From the NCBI GenBank assembly GCA_037693485.1, contig CM075348.1, positions 122,833,609 to 122,897,608 on the forward strand: a DNA stretch of 64,000 nucleotides, read 5' to 3'. This document shows, piece by piece, positions 20,853-31,400 of the stretch. Made by a program: the position numbers and the translations under genes. Under the pieces are notes generated by a model. It had not been told where the DNA came from. It ran no database searches and was given only the letters and a program-made list of their open reading frames with translations. This DNA comes from Kitagawia praeruptora. Lineage: Eukaryota; Streptophyta; Magnoliopsida; Apiales; Apiaceae. How positions within the stretch are numbered: the first letter of the stretch is position 1; each line of letters starts with the position of its first letter.

Positions 20853-22172
20853 TGTTAGTCATAGAGGGATGCCTGAATACATATAATAACAAGCCTAATT
20901 GTTTGTAATGCTTTGCATTACTTACATGACCCCTTAAATGGGGGACCCTCTAGTTGTAGAGTTTCTACTTGTTTTTAGTACTTGTAATAGGCACCAAATT
21001 TCTAGCTGTGTATATGTATAAATTAAGTCATGAAATAAGGCTTGGAAGATCCAGAGATCATGCCTCAAGCTTGAAGAACAAGGCTGCAAAATAAACACAG
21101 TTGGAATTTGAAGATTGAAGATTTGTCTAAGTACTAATTCGAGAAGTATTTTGGTCTATTCGAGAAGTCAAGGTTTCGCGAAGTCAAGGATTCGATATGT
21201 CAAAAGACACTATTCAATATCTCAAGGAGTCAACTAGTCAAAGCCTTATTCGAGAACTCAGGGATTCGTCATGTCTAATACTCTATTCGAGAACTCGAGA
21301 AGTCAACAAGTCAAAGCATCATTCAAGTTCTCAAAGAGTCAACATGTCAAAATTGCATTCAATATCTCAAGGACTTAGGAAGCTATTCGACATCTCAAGG
21401 ATTCCAGAAGTAAAAGCTCTATTCGATAAGTCAAGGATTCCTAAAGAAAAGACTCATTCGAGAAGTGATTCGATAAGTCAAGAATCCAATATTCGAGAAC
21501 TCAGAGTTATCGAATTAATCAATTCTAGTTCTCGAATCAATCACTAAGTCATTTCTCGAATGGGTTCTTGGAGACAAAATACTGAAGCTATACAAGTCAG
21601 AAACCTACAACAAGCCAAGACACATTCAGGACCACTGTACTGTAAAGTGTTCATGGAAATTCTACAAGAAGCTTTGAGAGATGTTAAAGGAGGCAAACCA
21701 TTAAAGAAGTGGATCTGAGCAGGTTAAAGGAAAGTCAAATTACATGTTGCTTAGACATTTACTTAAAAAGGGATAGACAACTTAGAAAGTTATTTTGTCT
21801 GTCACCACATTTGTAATATGTAGGTTGTACACATGTTCTATAAGTGTACTACCCCACTTCTCTAGTAGGAACAAGTTTTTCATTGTAGTTTTCATAGATA
21901 ACATCTCTCAGAGAAAAACGAAGCAGAGAATACTAACATTTGTATTCACAGATTATAGCAAAAATCTTTATCTAATACAACGTTAGATTAAAGTGAGTAC
22001 TTGTGTCTTGGGTTTTATTTTCGCACGAATTTTATTAAATACCAACACACACTCAGCTACACATACAAACACACAGATTCAAACGTTCAAAGAAATTGTT
22101 CTTAAAGTTGATTCGAAGAAAAGTTTAAAAATACATTCACCCCCTCTGTATTTTTCCTGTGTATTCCATACA
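20853..22172 (+). repeat. 3' LTR of the Sirevirus, also shaped as a 5' LTR
   Basis: This 1320 bp LTR aligns with 214-1549. It is preceded by a PPT, as a 3' LTR should be, but is followed at 22175 by a perfect TGGTATCAGAGC primer-binding site, as a 5' LTR should be. The simplest reading is that one LTR is shared by two related elements in tandem, or that LTR-LTR recombination joined two copies. Confidence 0.85.
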
Positions 22173-22174
22173 AG

Positions 22175-22186
22175 TGGTATCAGAGC
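22175..22186 (+). other. Intact copia primer-binding site
   Basis: TGGTATCAGAGC follows the LTR end by two bases and is complementary to the 3' end of initiator tRNA-Met. About 150 bases of untranslated leader follow (22187-22334). They do not match the leader of the left element and contain no recognisable gag. Confidence 0.85.
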
Positions 22187-22334
22187 AAGAATTACACTTC
22201 TTATGAATTACAAGAATTAAAGAAACATACTGATTGTATTAAAGCTTCAGAATAAAGTTGAAAATTTTAACGAAGTACAAAGATGAGTTAGAAGATGTAC
22301 TATGATAGGAAGATGCTCCTCTAGACTGAGCATA

Positions 22335-23148
22335 TTAATCCTTCTTCTTCCTTGATTTTCTCATTTCACCTTGGCTTATCTCATTTGTCTCAATTTGCCT
22401 TTGTAGTGACCTATAGAACATCCCATTCCAATTGATCTTCCAATCTGAAGAATCTTCTATAGTCATCTTGGTCTCTAAATTCCATCATCCAGTAAGGATG
22501 TAGATGAATCTTTTTACCAGTATATGGAATATTTAGCATCTTTAGCAAATTGTCCTTTAAATTCCAGCTACTCCTTATTTCATTGATCTTGTTGAGAATG
22601 ATATTATTGGTTATTGGAGTGAATACACTAGTTCTCTTAATGCTTGACCAAATCTTGACTAGAATGTTGTATTCCTCATTTAAGATCCATGTCTTGTCAT
22701 TTCCATCATTGTACTCAAAGACCAATCTTTTTGGCATTCTTCCTTTGGCATCTAAACCTCTGACTTCATGAATTTCATCCAAAAAGAGATTGATGTCTGA
22801 GTACTGTTGGATGTTAGCAATGTAGATATCAGTTTCTTTCTTGGATGGCACTTTCACAATTTGAGGTACTTGAGCTATTTGAATAGGCTTTGACTATTGA
22901 TTCCTTGTTCTTTTCTTATTCTTTTCTTTCTCTTTAGGCACAAAGAACTTAGGAAACTCCATGCTGTCTATATCAAAGTCTAATGGCTCTGGTTTAATAT
23001 CCTCAATGTTGATAGAGTATGGATGTGGTTGTTGTTGTTGAGGTTGGGATTGAGGTTGAGCAGGTTGAGATTGAGCATGTATCTCTTCTTGTACTTCTAG
23101 ACCAACAGATCTATTTTCCCTTTCTTTAGCTTGACTTCTTTTTGCCAA
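22335..23148 (-). pseudogene. Antisense ORF behind the second PBS, function unknown
   Basis: The minus-strand frame at 23148-22894 (84 aa: basic start, Gln/Pro-rich middle, acidic end) is followed in the same frame, after one TAG at 22894-22896, by a 148-aa frame at 22857-22411. The latter has a compact globular look (Trp, Tyr, Phe spread through it, HPYWMMEF near residue 118). A one-base frameshift near 22410 leads to a basic tail with a TAA at 22335-22337. No known family was recognised. By composition it could be the C-terminal part of a Sirevirus additional ORF, but it lies antisense to the adjoining LTR and PBS. A chimeric or captured origin is likely. Confidence 0.4.
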
Positions 23149-23276
23149 CTGACTTAGTCCTGATTTTTCTTATCTACACAGTTTGGACCTCTTCTTTTTC
23201 AACCTCCTTTTGCATTTCATCTTTCAACTCTTGTTCAACTGATTTAGTCCTCATTTTTCTTTTCTACACAGTTTGG
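23146..23276. repeat. 41 bp direct repeat at 90 bp spacing
   Basis: The segments 23146-23186 and 23236-23276 are near-identical (both contain CAACTGA, TTAGTCCT and CTACACAGTTTGG). The first overlaps the start of the antisense ORF, so the repeat probably arose within the upstream part of that sequence. Confidence 0.7.
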
Positions 23277-23742
23277 TCACATCTTATTTAGGACGAGACC
23301 AATCAAGTTAGGTCATTTCAAGACAGACCTCTTTAGCAAAAAACTTTTCGGAATGAGATCCTTCTCTTCATCAATGTCAAAATTTTTATTAATCCTTTAA
23401 TAAAGTCTAATAAACTTAGGCTCATCAGATAATAATTGCTCGAGTCATATTTGGGGTATAACTATAACAAATAAACAGCTACCAAAAATTTGATACATGG
23501 AGCTAAAATCATTATTAAATACTACACCTCATCCATCTTTTATTCGTAGATGATAATCTTTTTTTTTTGCTAGAGCAAACCAAAAACATTGCTTAAAAAT
23601 TTAGTTAAAATCTCAAAACACCATTAAAGACAAAAATAAATTAGAGATATCAAAGGTCTCGCTTTACAAAGAATTTAGTGTCAAAAATTATAGTGAGTAG
23701 ATCGTTACTTGATATGAGGCAGGTCAACACGCATAGTAAATA
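23277..23742. other. Unassigned AT-rich spacer
   Basis: No gene, LTR end or inverted repeat could be supported. Short GAC/GACC words recur at 23290-23350, without a clear unit. Confidence 0.5.
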
Positions 23743-24003
23743 CTTCCTCTGTCCCATTTTACAGATCTCTTTTGAAAAAATTACGATATTAAGAAAAAAG
23801 TTAGTTGGATAAAATTTTACAACAAACACCCTTAATTAATGCTTTGAAAAATGAAAATAGAGTTAAGTTTTGAAGAAGTCAAATATTGAAAGCAATAAAT
23901 ATAGGGAAATTATCCTTAAATTTGTATGGAAAAAAGAGAGGAACATGTAATTTGGGATAAATAGTTTTTCCCAAAAGAGACATGTATTATGGGACGGAGG
24001 GAG
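23743..24003. mobile_element. Stowaway-like MITE
   Basis: The 261 bp element starts CTTCCTCTGTCCC and ends GGGACGGAGGGAG. These terminal inverted repeats are the common plant Stowaway (Tc1/mariner) CTCCCTCCGTCCC type. It is flanked by TA on both sides (23741-23742 and 24004-24005), the usual target duplication. It is non-coding. Confidence 0.85.
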
Positions 24004-24005
24004 TA

Positions 24006-24613
24006 TTTTAGGATGCTGACCATAATGGGAAGATCAAAAAAGCTTTTTTCCCATCCTTTTAGACCGAATTTATAAAGAAAAGGGCCTTAGTATCACAATT
24101 TCAGATGAAAAGGTCCTAAAGCACACATCCGAGAAATATGATCTTTCATATCACTTATAAATGAGGTTTAAAAATGCGTTTTCATTTAAAAACTAATAAA
24201 AATTCTCATTCATTGACAATTATTTTTTCAAATCATAATGTACAAGTGGGTCGTATATGTGGTCCAATAGCAAGCAGTGGGGTGTACGATTATGTAAGTA
24301 ATGGGCTGTATGATTATGTAAGTAGCCCAACAGCCTATACGGCTTACAATTATGTTCAAGTATAAACGCAACTTAAATTTACATTTTTTGATCACGCAAA
24401 ATTTTGTTGCGTTTTCTTCTCTTTCTTCTGAAGTGTTATAGATTATTTAACAAAAGTAATGCAAAAAAAGATGTGTTTTGGAATAATATAAAAGATCATT
24501 TTTATATAATGTGATATTTTGAATCATTTTAATTTAAATTATGATAAAAAGTAACCAATACCCAAAAATTGCACGGTTAAAAGAGATACTATGGAGATAT
24601 GTTAAGGATAATT
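24006..24613. other. Unassigned AT-rich spacer
   Basis: No gene is seen. A short tandem duplication of about 23 bp with the core GTATGATTATGTAAGTA lies at about 24283-24325. The sequence ends at the target duplication CTTTG (24614-24618) of the next element. Confidence 0.5.
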
Positions 24614-24618
24614 CTTTG

Positions 24619-25140
24619 TGATATGGGCTAAAAATAAGCCCTAAAGTCATAATTAATGATACATTATTAGACCTAGCCTGGTCTAAACACAAGGCCTATA
24701 AATGAGGCCCAAAATCCTAATTAAATATTAATTCCGTAATAAATATTTAAGGGTAATTAATAGCTTTGAAATAAGAGTCAAATAAGGATATAACTTCTAC
24801 AAGAAGTAGCCTCCAAGGCACCTAATCGTACAAGGAAATAGACTCCTACAAGATAGGATCTAGAATCTTATCTAAGGAGGTGACTTGTCCACCAAGCAGT
24901 CTCCTAACCGTCCTTTAAATCTAAGGCTTCCAACGCCTATATAAAGGACCTGACCCTTCATTCTCAGAACTACGTTGGCTTGATTCTCTAGCAATACAGT
25001 AATACGTAGGCATCTTGCAAGGACCGTTTAGTCTCCAAACGCAAGAACAACCATTAAAGCTCGAAGCTCACCAACCCTTGTATTTAATACATACAAATCC
25101 TAGCCGCAATTCACAAACCCTCGTTTTTCATTCCACAACA
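24619..25140 (+). repeat. 5' LTR of the small gypsy element
   Basis: Starts TGATATGGGCTAAAA and ends CACAACA. A TATA-like CTATATAAAGG lies near 24937-24947 and is conserved in the 3' copy at about 27363-27373, so it is the probable element promoter. Confidence 0.9.
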
Positions 25141-25142
25141 TT

Positions 25143-25160
25143 TGGCGCCGTCTGTGGGAA
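25143..25160 (+). other. Primer-binding site of the small gypsy element
   Basis: TGGCGCCGTCTGTGGGAA follows the 5' LTR after two bases and matches the PBS type of Tat-related Ty3/gypsy elements. Confidence 0.85.
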
Positions 25161-25163
25161 GAC

Positions 25164-25520
25164 AACATCAACCATGGTTAACGCATGGAGAACAAAAAGG
25201 TGACCAAAAAATGGCTGAAAGCTGTTATATAGCCGCTTTAAGATCTGATAGAGTCGGGGAGCAGGTCCTTTCGATTGAAGACATGGATGTCCATAATGAT
25301 GAGGAACACCTAGGAAAGCCAACAGAGGATCTGGTTATTATTCCTCTAGAACTAGGAGGCCCCGATAAGGTTGCTGACTTCATGGTTGAATGTACCATAG
25401 GAACCAAGAAGTCGGGGGGCAAGAGATAGGACCCCAAGAAGGAAGTGATAAAATTATGCCCGATCAGAAGGAATATTGGGTGCTCTATTTTGACGGAACA
25501 TCAAAAACAAAATCAAGAAG
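25164..25520 (+). pseudogene. Gypsy pol scraps with an RNase H-like start
   Basis: A 95-aa frame ends at 25429 with Asp/Glu-rich sequence of the kind found in gypsy linkers. In another frame, at about 25468-25505, lies YWVLYFDGTSKTKS. It resembles the beginning of the second (archaeal-type) RNase H domain that follows RT in Tat-type pol, including its first catalytic Asp. Stops follow at once. This suggests that the interior arose by large deletion of a full pol. The evidence is short and the call moderate. Confidence 0.45.
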
Positions 25521-26260
25521 ATTAGCTAAAAGGCTAATATTTTAGAAACAAAGAAAAGTCTGGAAAATATATTCCAAGATTAAGGATTGAAGCCTTGAAC
25601 TTCAAATCTCAACACAAAATTTAAGCCTTGATGGCCAACAAGGCTATCTACCTCCGATCAAGATTGTCGTTTGAATTCAAGGCCTTGAATTCCTTGAATT
25701 AAGAGCCGTCAGCCAAATTTAAACCTAAACAAGGTTCTATGAGCATAAGAAGAAGGTTGGAATCCTAGAATCAAGATAGGGGGTTGAAAACCAACCAAGG
25801 CACACCAGACTTGAAGTCAAGTGCTGAGTAGCAAGTGAAGTTCTTGAACGATCAACCGAGAAGCAAGACTTCCTCCATATGAAACAAGTGGGGCAAGAAC
25901 TAAATAACTTCACCACAAGTTCTACATCTTAGAAAGAGAATTAAGGGTTGATGATAACCTTAAAATCAAGGATTCAGAAAACAAGTTAAGGCCCAGAAGG
26001 TCACGAGGACTAAGAAACAAGTCATTTAAATTCAAGGTTCACGAAACCATTCAAGGCACGGCAAACACACCCTAAAATCGAATGAGGGATTCTAATAAAA
26101 AAAGATTAGTTATACCATAAGTTAAAGTAAAGAATCTCTGGTTGTCGACGTTCAAATGTTGACATTCGACGTTCAAAAGCCAACGTTCAACGTTTAAATA
26201 TTGAACTCAGCCGAGAGCCGGCCTCCACAGGAAAATGTTGCCATTTTAGAAAAATGGTAG
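25521..26260 (+). other. Non-coding interior of the small gypsy element
   Basis: No gene is seen. The sequence has repetitive words (CCTTGAATT, AAGGCC, AATCAAG) at 25560-25760, and a short GACGTTCAA repeat at about 26145-26200 just before the main array. Confidence 0.6.
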
Positions 26261-26845
26261 CCTAAGCCGTGCACCGTTTAAACATCGTTTAGAGCCGTTA
26301 GCACCATTTAGCACCGTTTAGCGTCGCTTAACACCGTTTAAACATCGTTTAGTGCCGTTAACACCGTTTAGCGTTGTTTAACGATGTTTAACACCGTTTA
26401 AACGTCGTTTAGTGCCATTAGCACCGTTTAGCGCCGTTTAACGATGTTTAACACAATTTAAACGTCGTTTAGTGCCGTTAGCATCATTTAGCACCGTTTA
26501 AATGTCGTTTAGTGCCGTTAGCACCGTTTAGCGCTGTTTAACAGCGTTTAACACTAGTTAAATGTTGTTTAGTGCCGTTAGTACCGTTTAGCGCCGTTTA
26601 GCGTCACTTAACACCGTTTAAGCGTCATTTAGTGTCGTTAGCACCGTTTAATGCCGTTAGCACCGTTTAGCGTCGTTTAGCATCGCTTAACACCTTTAAA
26701 GCATCGTTTAGTGTTGTTTAGTGTCGTTAATACCGTTTAGCGTCGTTTAACGTCGTTCAACACCGTTTAATGTTGTTTAGTGTTATTTAGCACTGTTTAG
26801 CACCGTTTAGTACCGTTTAATGCCGTTTGACGCCATTTAAGGCTA
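26261..26845 (+). repeat. 10-bp-period tandem array
   Basis: About 58 degenerate copies of a 10-mer close to GCACCGTTTA (variants GCGTCGTTTA, AACGTCGTTT, AGTGCCGTTA) run without a break. In the first 300 bp they group into a higher-order unit of about 60 bp; the phase shifts near 26655. The array fills almost a third of the element's interior and has no coding frame. Confidence 0.9.
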
Positions 26846-27034
26846 ATTCGCTCGAAAATGTGTAGGTCGCTCCACACTTTACGATCAAGACGATATCCGT
26901 GAAACACTATTGTAAATCAAAATCCCCAAATAAAGGTAGGAAAAATAAGGAGTCCCGGGTAAGGGATAAAAACGACCTCGAGTCTCGAAAAAGGCAGTTA
27001 TAATTCTACGAAAACCTGGTCAATTTTCCTATAA

Positions 27035-27046
27035 ATTGGGGGCAAA
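27035..27046 (+). other. Polypurine tract of the small gypsy element
   Basis: ATTGGGGGCAAA directly precedes the 3' LTR start TGATATGGG. Confidence 0.8.
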
Positions 27047-27565
27047 TGATATGGGCTAAAAATAAGCCCTAGAGACATAATTAATGATGAATTAATTAGA
27101 CCTAGACTGGTCCAAACACAAGTCCTATGAATGAGGCCCAAAATCCTAATTAAATATTAATTTCGTAATTAATATTTAAGGGTAATTAACAGCATGGAAA
27201 TAAAAGTCAAATAAGGATATAACTTCTACAAGAAGTAGCCTCCAAGGCACCTAATCTTACAAGGAAATAAACTCCTACAAGATAGGATCTAGAATCTTCT
27301 CCAAGGAGGTGACTTGTCCACCAAGTCTCCTAACCCTCCTTTAAATCTAAGGCTTCCAACGCCTATATAAAGAACCTGACCCCTTATTCTCAGAACTACA
27401 TTGGCTTGATTTTCTAGCAATACGGAGATACGTAGGCATCTTGCAAGGACCGTTTATTCTCGAAATGCAAGAATACCCATTAAATTTTGAAACTCATCAA
27501 CCCTTGTATTTAATACATACAAACCCTAGCCACAATTCACAAATTCTCGTTTTTATTCCACAACA
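27047..27565 (+). repeat. 3' LTR of the small gypsy element
   Basis: Aligns end to end with 24619-25140, ends CACAACA, and is followed by the target duplication CTTTG. Confidence 0.9.
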
Positions 27566-27570
27566 CTTTG

Positions 27571-27949
27571 TAATCTATTAATCAATCGATTCCCATGTAC
27601 ACACTGGCAATGCATAGATTGTCAGAGAGAGAGAGGGGGGGGGGTATAGATTGACAATGACAAGGTTTTTTCAGGATAATGGTGATGATAACAAGAAGAT
27701 CAACTAGTTCAATATGTGACATGCAAACAACTCAATTTATTTTAAATATTTAATGATATTTTCTAAATTAAAAGTTGAAAAAGAATTAAGATTTTCATTA
27801 ATTTTGATTAACAACCTATAAACCAAAAGTCAAAATGTAAAATTCTAGTCTATATCCACGAAGACCATGAAAAAAAAAAGAAAAAAAAAAGGGAAGGACA
27901 CTTCCTTACAATTTGTGAGACTTCATTTGCACAAAATTTTAAAAAAGTA
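27571..27949. other. Intergenic sequence upstream of the metacaspase gene
   Basis: No gene is seen. It contains a short GA/G-rich tract at about 27621-27641 and an A-rich tract at about 27868-27895. Confidence 0.5.
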
Positions 27950-28232
27950 CTCCCTCCGTTCATTTCATTTCTTTACACTTTCTATTTTGGGTCGTCCATT
28001 CCATTTCTTTACATTACTAAAAATAGTAACTTTTAACAATAAAATACATTATTACATCCACTACTTCACTCCACCTTTTCAACCCTTTACACTATTACAC
28101 CCACTACTTCACTTATTTTAACAATAAAATTACTATTACACCCACTACTTCATTTATTTTAACAATATTACATCCACTATCTTGGTTTCCGTGCAAAAAG
28201 CAAACGTAAAGAACTGAAAAAAACAGAGGGAG
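27950..28232. mobile_element. Stowaway-like MITE in the metacaspase 5' flank
   Basis: The 283 bp element starts CTCCCTCCGTTC and ends CAGAGGGAG, flanked by TA (27948-27949 and 28233-28234). A partly repeated ATTACACCCACTACTTCA segment lies inside. It sits 240 bp upstream of the metacaspase start codon. Confidence 0.8.
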
Positions 28233-28369
28233 TAATATTTTGTTCCTTCCCCACAATTTCTTAATAGTTAATACCACAATTTAAAATATCCCAAAAATAA
28301 AACATTTAGAACAAATCAATATTCAAAATTGTCAACAACTCCTCTAACCGCAATTAACAATACATACAA

Positions 28370-28468
28370 ACAAATTACATACATATAAACGTGTATTTCT
28401 CTCCTCAATCTCTCTCTCCTACAAATTCAACCTTTACATACAAAATACACACAAATAAATTCTCAATC
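28370..28468 (+). promoter_or_regulatory. Metacaspase core promoter and 5' UTR (tentative)
   Basis: A TATA-like ACATATAAACG lies at about 28381-28391, followed by a CT-rich leader (TCTCTCCTCAATCTCTCTCTCC) and then the ATG at 28469. Spacing and composition are normal for a plant gene, but no transcript evidence is available. Confidence 0.4.
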
Positions 28469-31400
28469 ATGTATCACAACGGCGCAATGATGTTAATCAA
28501 CTGCTCCGGTTGTCAAACGCCTCTACAGCTCCCACACGGCGCCAAGTCAATCAGATGCGCGCTATGTCAAGCCGTCACTCAGATCGCCGATCCACGCGCC
28601 GTCGCCGCGCCTCCTCACGCGCCGTCTCAGCCTTCTCCGTTCAATCACGCGCCTCCGGGACCGGCTCCGTCGCCGCACGGGAGGAAAAAGGCCGTGATTG
28701 TCGGTATAGCGTATCGATTCTCGAGACATGAGCTGAAAGGATGTATTAATGATGCCAAATGTATGAAGTATATGTTGATTAATAAGTTTAGCTTTCCGGA
28801 AGCTTCGATTATTATGCTCACTGGTATAATGACTATTCCATTCTCGATTTTTTTAATGTGCTATTAGTATTGTTGAATTTTGGAGATTTTGTTTTTATTA
28901 TAATGACATCTAGTTAAGTTAATGAAGTTTAATTATTGATTACTCCCTCCGTCCCACTTATTTTGTCCATCAATCAAAATCCACGCTATATTTTTTGTTT
29001 AGTTTCCATAACTAAGCTTAAATATTACTATATTCACAAATTTTTAACATATTTAGAGTTTTGTTTACCTTTATTAAGGAAAGTGGACAAATATTGTGGG
29101 ACAACAAAAATTGGAAATGTGGCCAAAATAAATGGGACAGAGGGAGTACATTTAATTGATAAGTTTCTTTGTGCTAAGTGAAGTTGTTGAATTTTAGGAT
29201 TTTGTTTTTGTTATGATGATGACATGTCCATAAAAGAATGCTTGATAAGTTACTTCCTCCGTCCCTATTTAGTAGTCCATTTTGAGAAAAAAATTTGTCC
29301 CTAAATAGTTGTCTCTTTTCATATTTGCATGTTTTTCAAGTTTTTCCAAAATTACCCCTACACTTCTATTTCCAATGTTTGACTTTATAATTAATTATAC
29401 ATTCAAAAGTTATTATTTAATGCAATAAGTAGGGGCAACTATGGAAACAAAATATGACATTAAATATTTCTTAAGATGTGTGTTTATTTCAAAATGGACT
29501 ACTAATTAGGGACGGAATAGAATTGATTAATTGATACGTTTAGTCAGTCATGGTTGTAATGGAGTATACAATGTATTTATTATATTTTGTTTTTATATAG
29601 GAGTCTCTATGTGCTATTAGTGTTGTTGAATTTCGGGATTTTGGTTTAGTTATGATGATGACATGTTGATAAATAAATGCTCGATAAGTTAATAGAATTG
29701 ATTAATTAATACGTTTAGTTGTTTGCTGAATCGATTAATTGAGACATTTAGTCAGTTGGGGTTGTAATGCATACAATGTATTCTTTTATGTTGATTAATT
29801 TGATAAGCTTTATTGATTAATGTAATTTTTGTATCCCGATGTTATTAATTTATAGAGGTTTTATTATGTGTTTCTTGTGTCTCTCGTTGTAATTGTGTTT
29901 TCGGTTTTGTGTGATCGTTTGTGATGTCAAGAGTTATATTTTGGGAGCTATGTGTGTGCATTGAACAAATCTGAGTAGGATATGTTATTGTATTATGTGT
30001 ATAATTTGGATATTTTCTACTTTTCTTTGTAGAGGTTTACTGTATGTTACTTGTGTCTCTAACTATGTTTGACTGTTCGATTTTGCATGATTATTCTTGA
30101 TGTTAGAGTTCTGTTATGGGAGATGCATGTTTACATTCGATAAATCTGCCATGGGGTTATTTATTTTTATGTTACGTAAAAGTTTTGATAATTTGTAGTG
30201 CGTTTGTGTGCTAATACACTTTCACATGCATGTATATGTTTGTGTTGAATTGTTTGGGGCTTTTATTTGATGAGAACGGGAACTTCAAAGAATCTTTTTT
30301 GTTGGTTTCTTTGTTAATTGTTGTTATATGTGATCTGTGGTAAGCTTTTTTATATATGGCTATATGCTTAGTAAGTCAATTAGAATTGTAATTGTTTTAC
30401 AGGTATGATGGTTTTAGTATTATGTTTGGATTATTGTTTTGTGCGGTGTAGTGGAATAATGATAAACAATTAATCACACATTGGGAAAATAGAAAAATAG
30501 GGGGTTAAGGACTTGTGGAGAAGGAAAACGCTTCAATTTATATTAGCCAAGATTTACCTTCTATGCAAGTTTGTTTTATCATGCAAATCTTGTATTAGAT
30601 TAAAATTTTAATTAATTGCTTTGATTGGATGAGCATATAATGTATCATTCTGTAAACTATTGACCAGTAAGTTAGAAATACTTTCTGCTGTTAGCAATAA
30701 ATTTATGCTGATGTTGCGTAACCTTACTCGCACAAAAAAGTGAAAAGTGAGTTAATTGTGTTGATTGATATCTTTGTTTTCTTTCTACACTTCTTATTGG
30801 TTGACCAACTCTTTCCTTTCATAAATTCTATTTATTAACTATCACCTCACAGCTAAATTTACGTGCTCTGAGCTATTTGACCTAAATTTGCTTCTCTTCA
30901 CTGATTTTCTTTTTTATTTCCTTATTTGAATTTGCAATGCAGAGGAAGAAACAGATCCCTACAAAATTCCAACTAAACAGAACATGAGAATGGCATTATT
31001 TTGGCTTGTACAAGGATGCCAGCCAGGAGATTCCCTTGTGTTTCACTATTCAGGTCATGGTTCACGGCAAAGGAATTATAATGGAGATGAGGTTGATGGA
31101 TATGATGAAACTTTGTGTCCCCTAGATTTCGAAACCCAGGGAATGATTGTTGATGATGAAATTAATACAGCAATTGTGAGGCCTATTCCACCTGGAGTTA
31201 AGCTTCATGCAATAATTGATGCTTGCCACAGTGGCACTGTGCTAGATCTACCGTTCCTATGTAGAATGAACAGGTTAGGAATCATTCTAAGATATTCTTG
31301 TATAATCTATTCTTATATCAGAATCGTATCTGTTTTTCATAGTTGTACATTCCCTGTTAATGTAGTGCAAATTGCACTCTGCAAGGCTGTGAGGGCTGTC

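Larger units (their letters stand above)
214..22172 (+). mobile_element. Sirevirus-type Ty1/copia retrotransposon, decayed and interrupted
   Basis: LTRs at 214-1549 and 20853-22172 are in the same orientation and share a TGTTAGTCA start. Between them lie, in order, gag with a zinc knuckle, a coiled-coil region, protease, integrase, reverse transcriptase, RNase H (copia order), and then a long additional ORF before the polypurine tract. The HMTGD motif after the protease DSGCS and the env-like ORF downstream of pol are hallmarks of the Sirevirus (SIRE/Maximus) lineage. A 7.7 kb gypsy-type element (12594-20283) is nested in the env-like ORF. Without it the element is about 14.3 kb, large for the family. 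Many in-frame stops and frameshifts make it inactive. No target-site duplication was found: GGATG precedes 214, but AGTGG follows 22172, where a primer-binding site begins. Confidence 0.9.
24619..27565 (+). mobile_element. Small non-autonomous Ty3/gypsy-type LTR retrotransposon
   Basis: LTRs of 522 bp (24619-25140) and 519 bp (27047-27565) flank a 1.9 kb interior. The target-site duplication CTTTG is exact (24614-24618 and 27566-27570). The PBS is TGGCGCCGTCTGTGGGAA and the PPT is ATTGGGGGCAAA. The interior has only scraps of coding sequence and a large 10-bp-period repeat array, so it cannot encode its own enzymes. The LTRs differ by scattered substitutions and small indels, so it is older than the nested element at 12.6-20.3 kb. 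Confidence 0.92.

Noticed and set aside
26261..26845. Regularly repeated short units suggesting a CRISPR-like array
   Set aside because: The units are contiguous 10-mers without spacers, in a plant LTR element; it is a simple tandem array.
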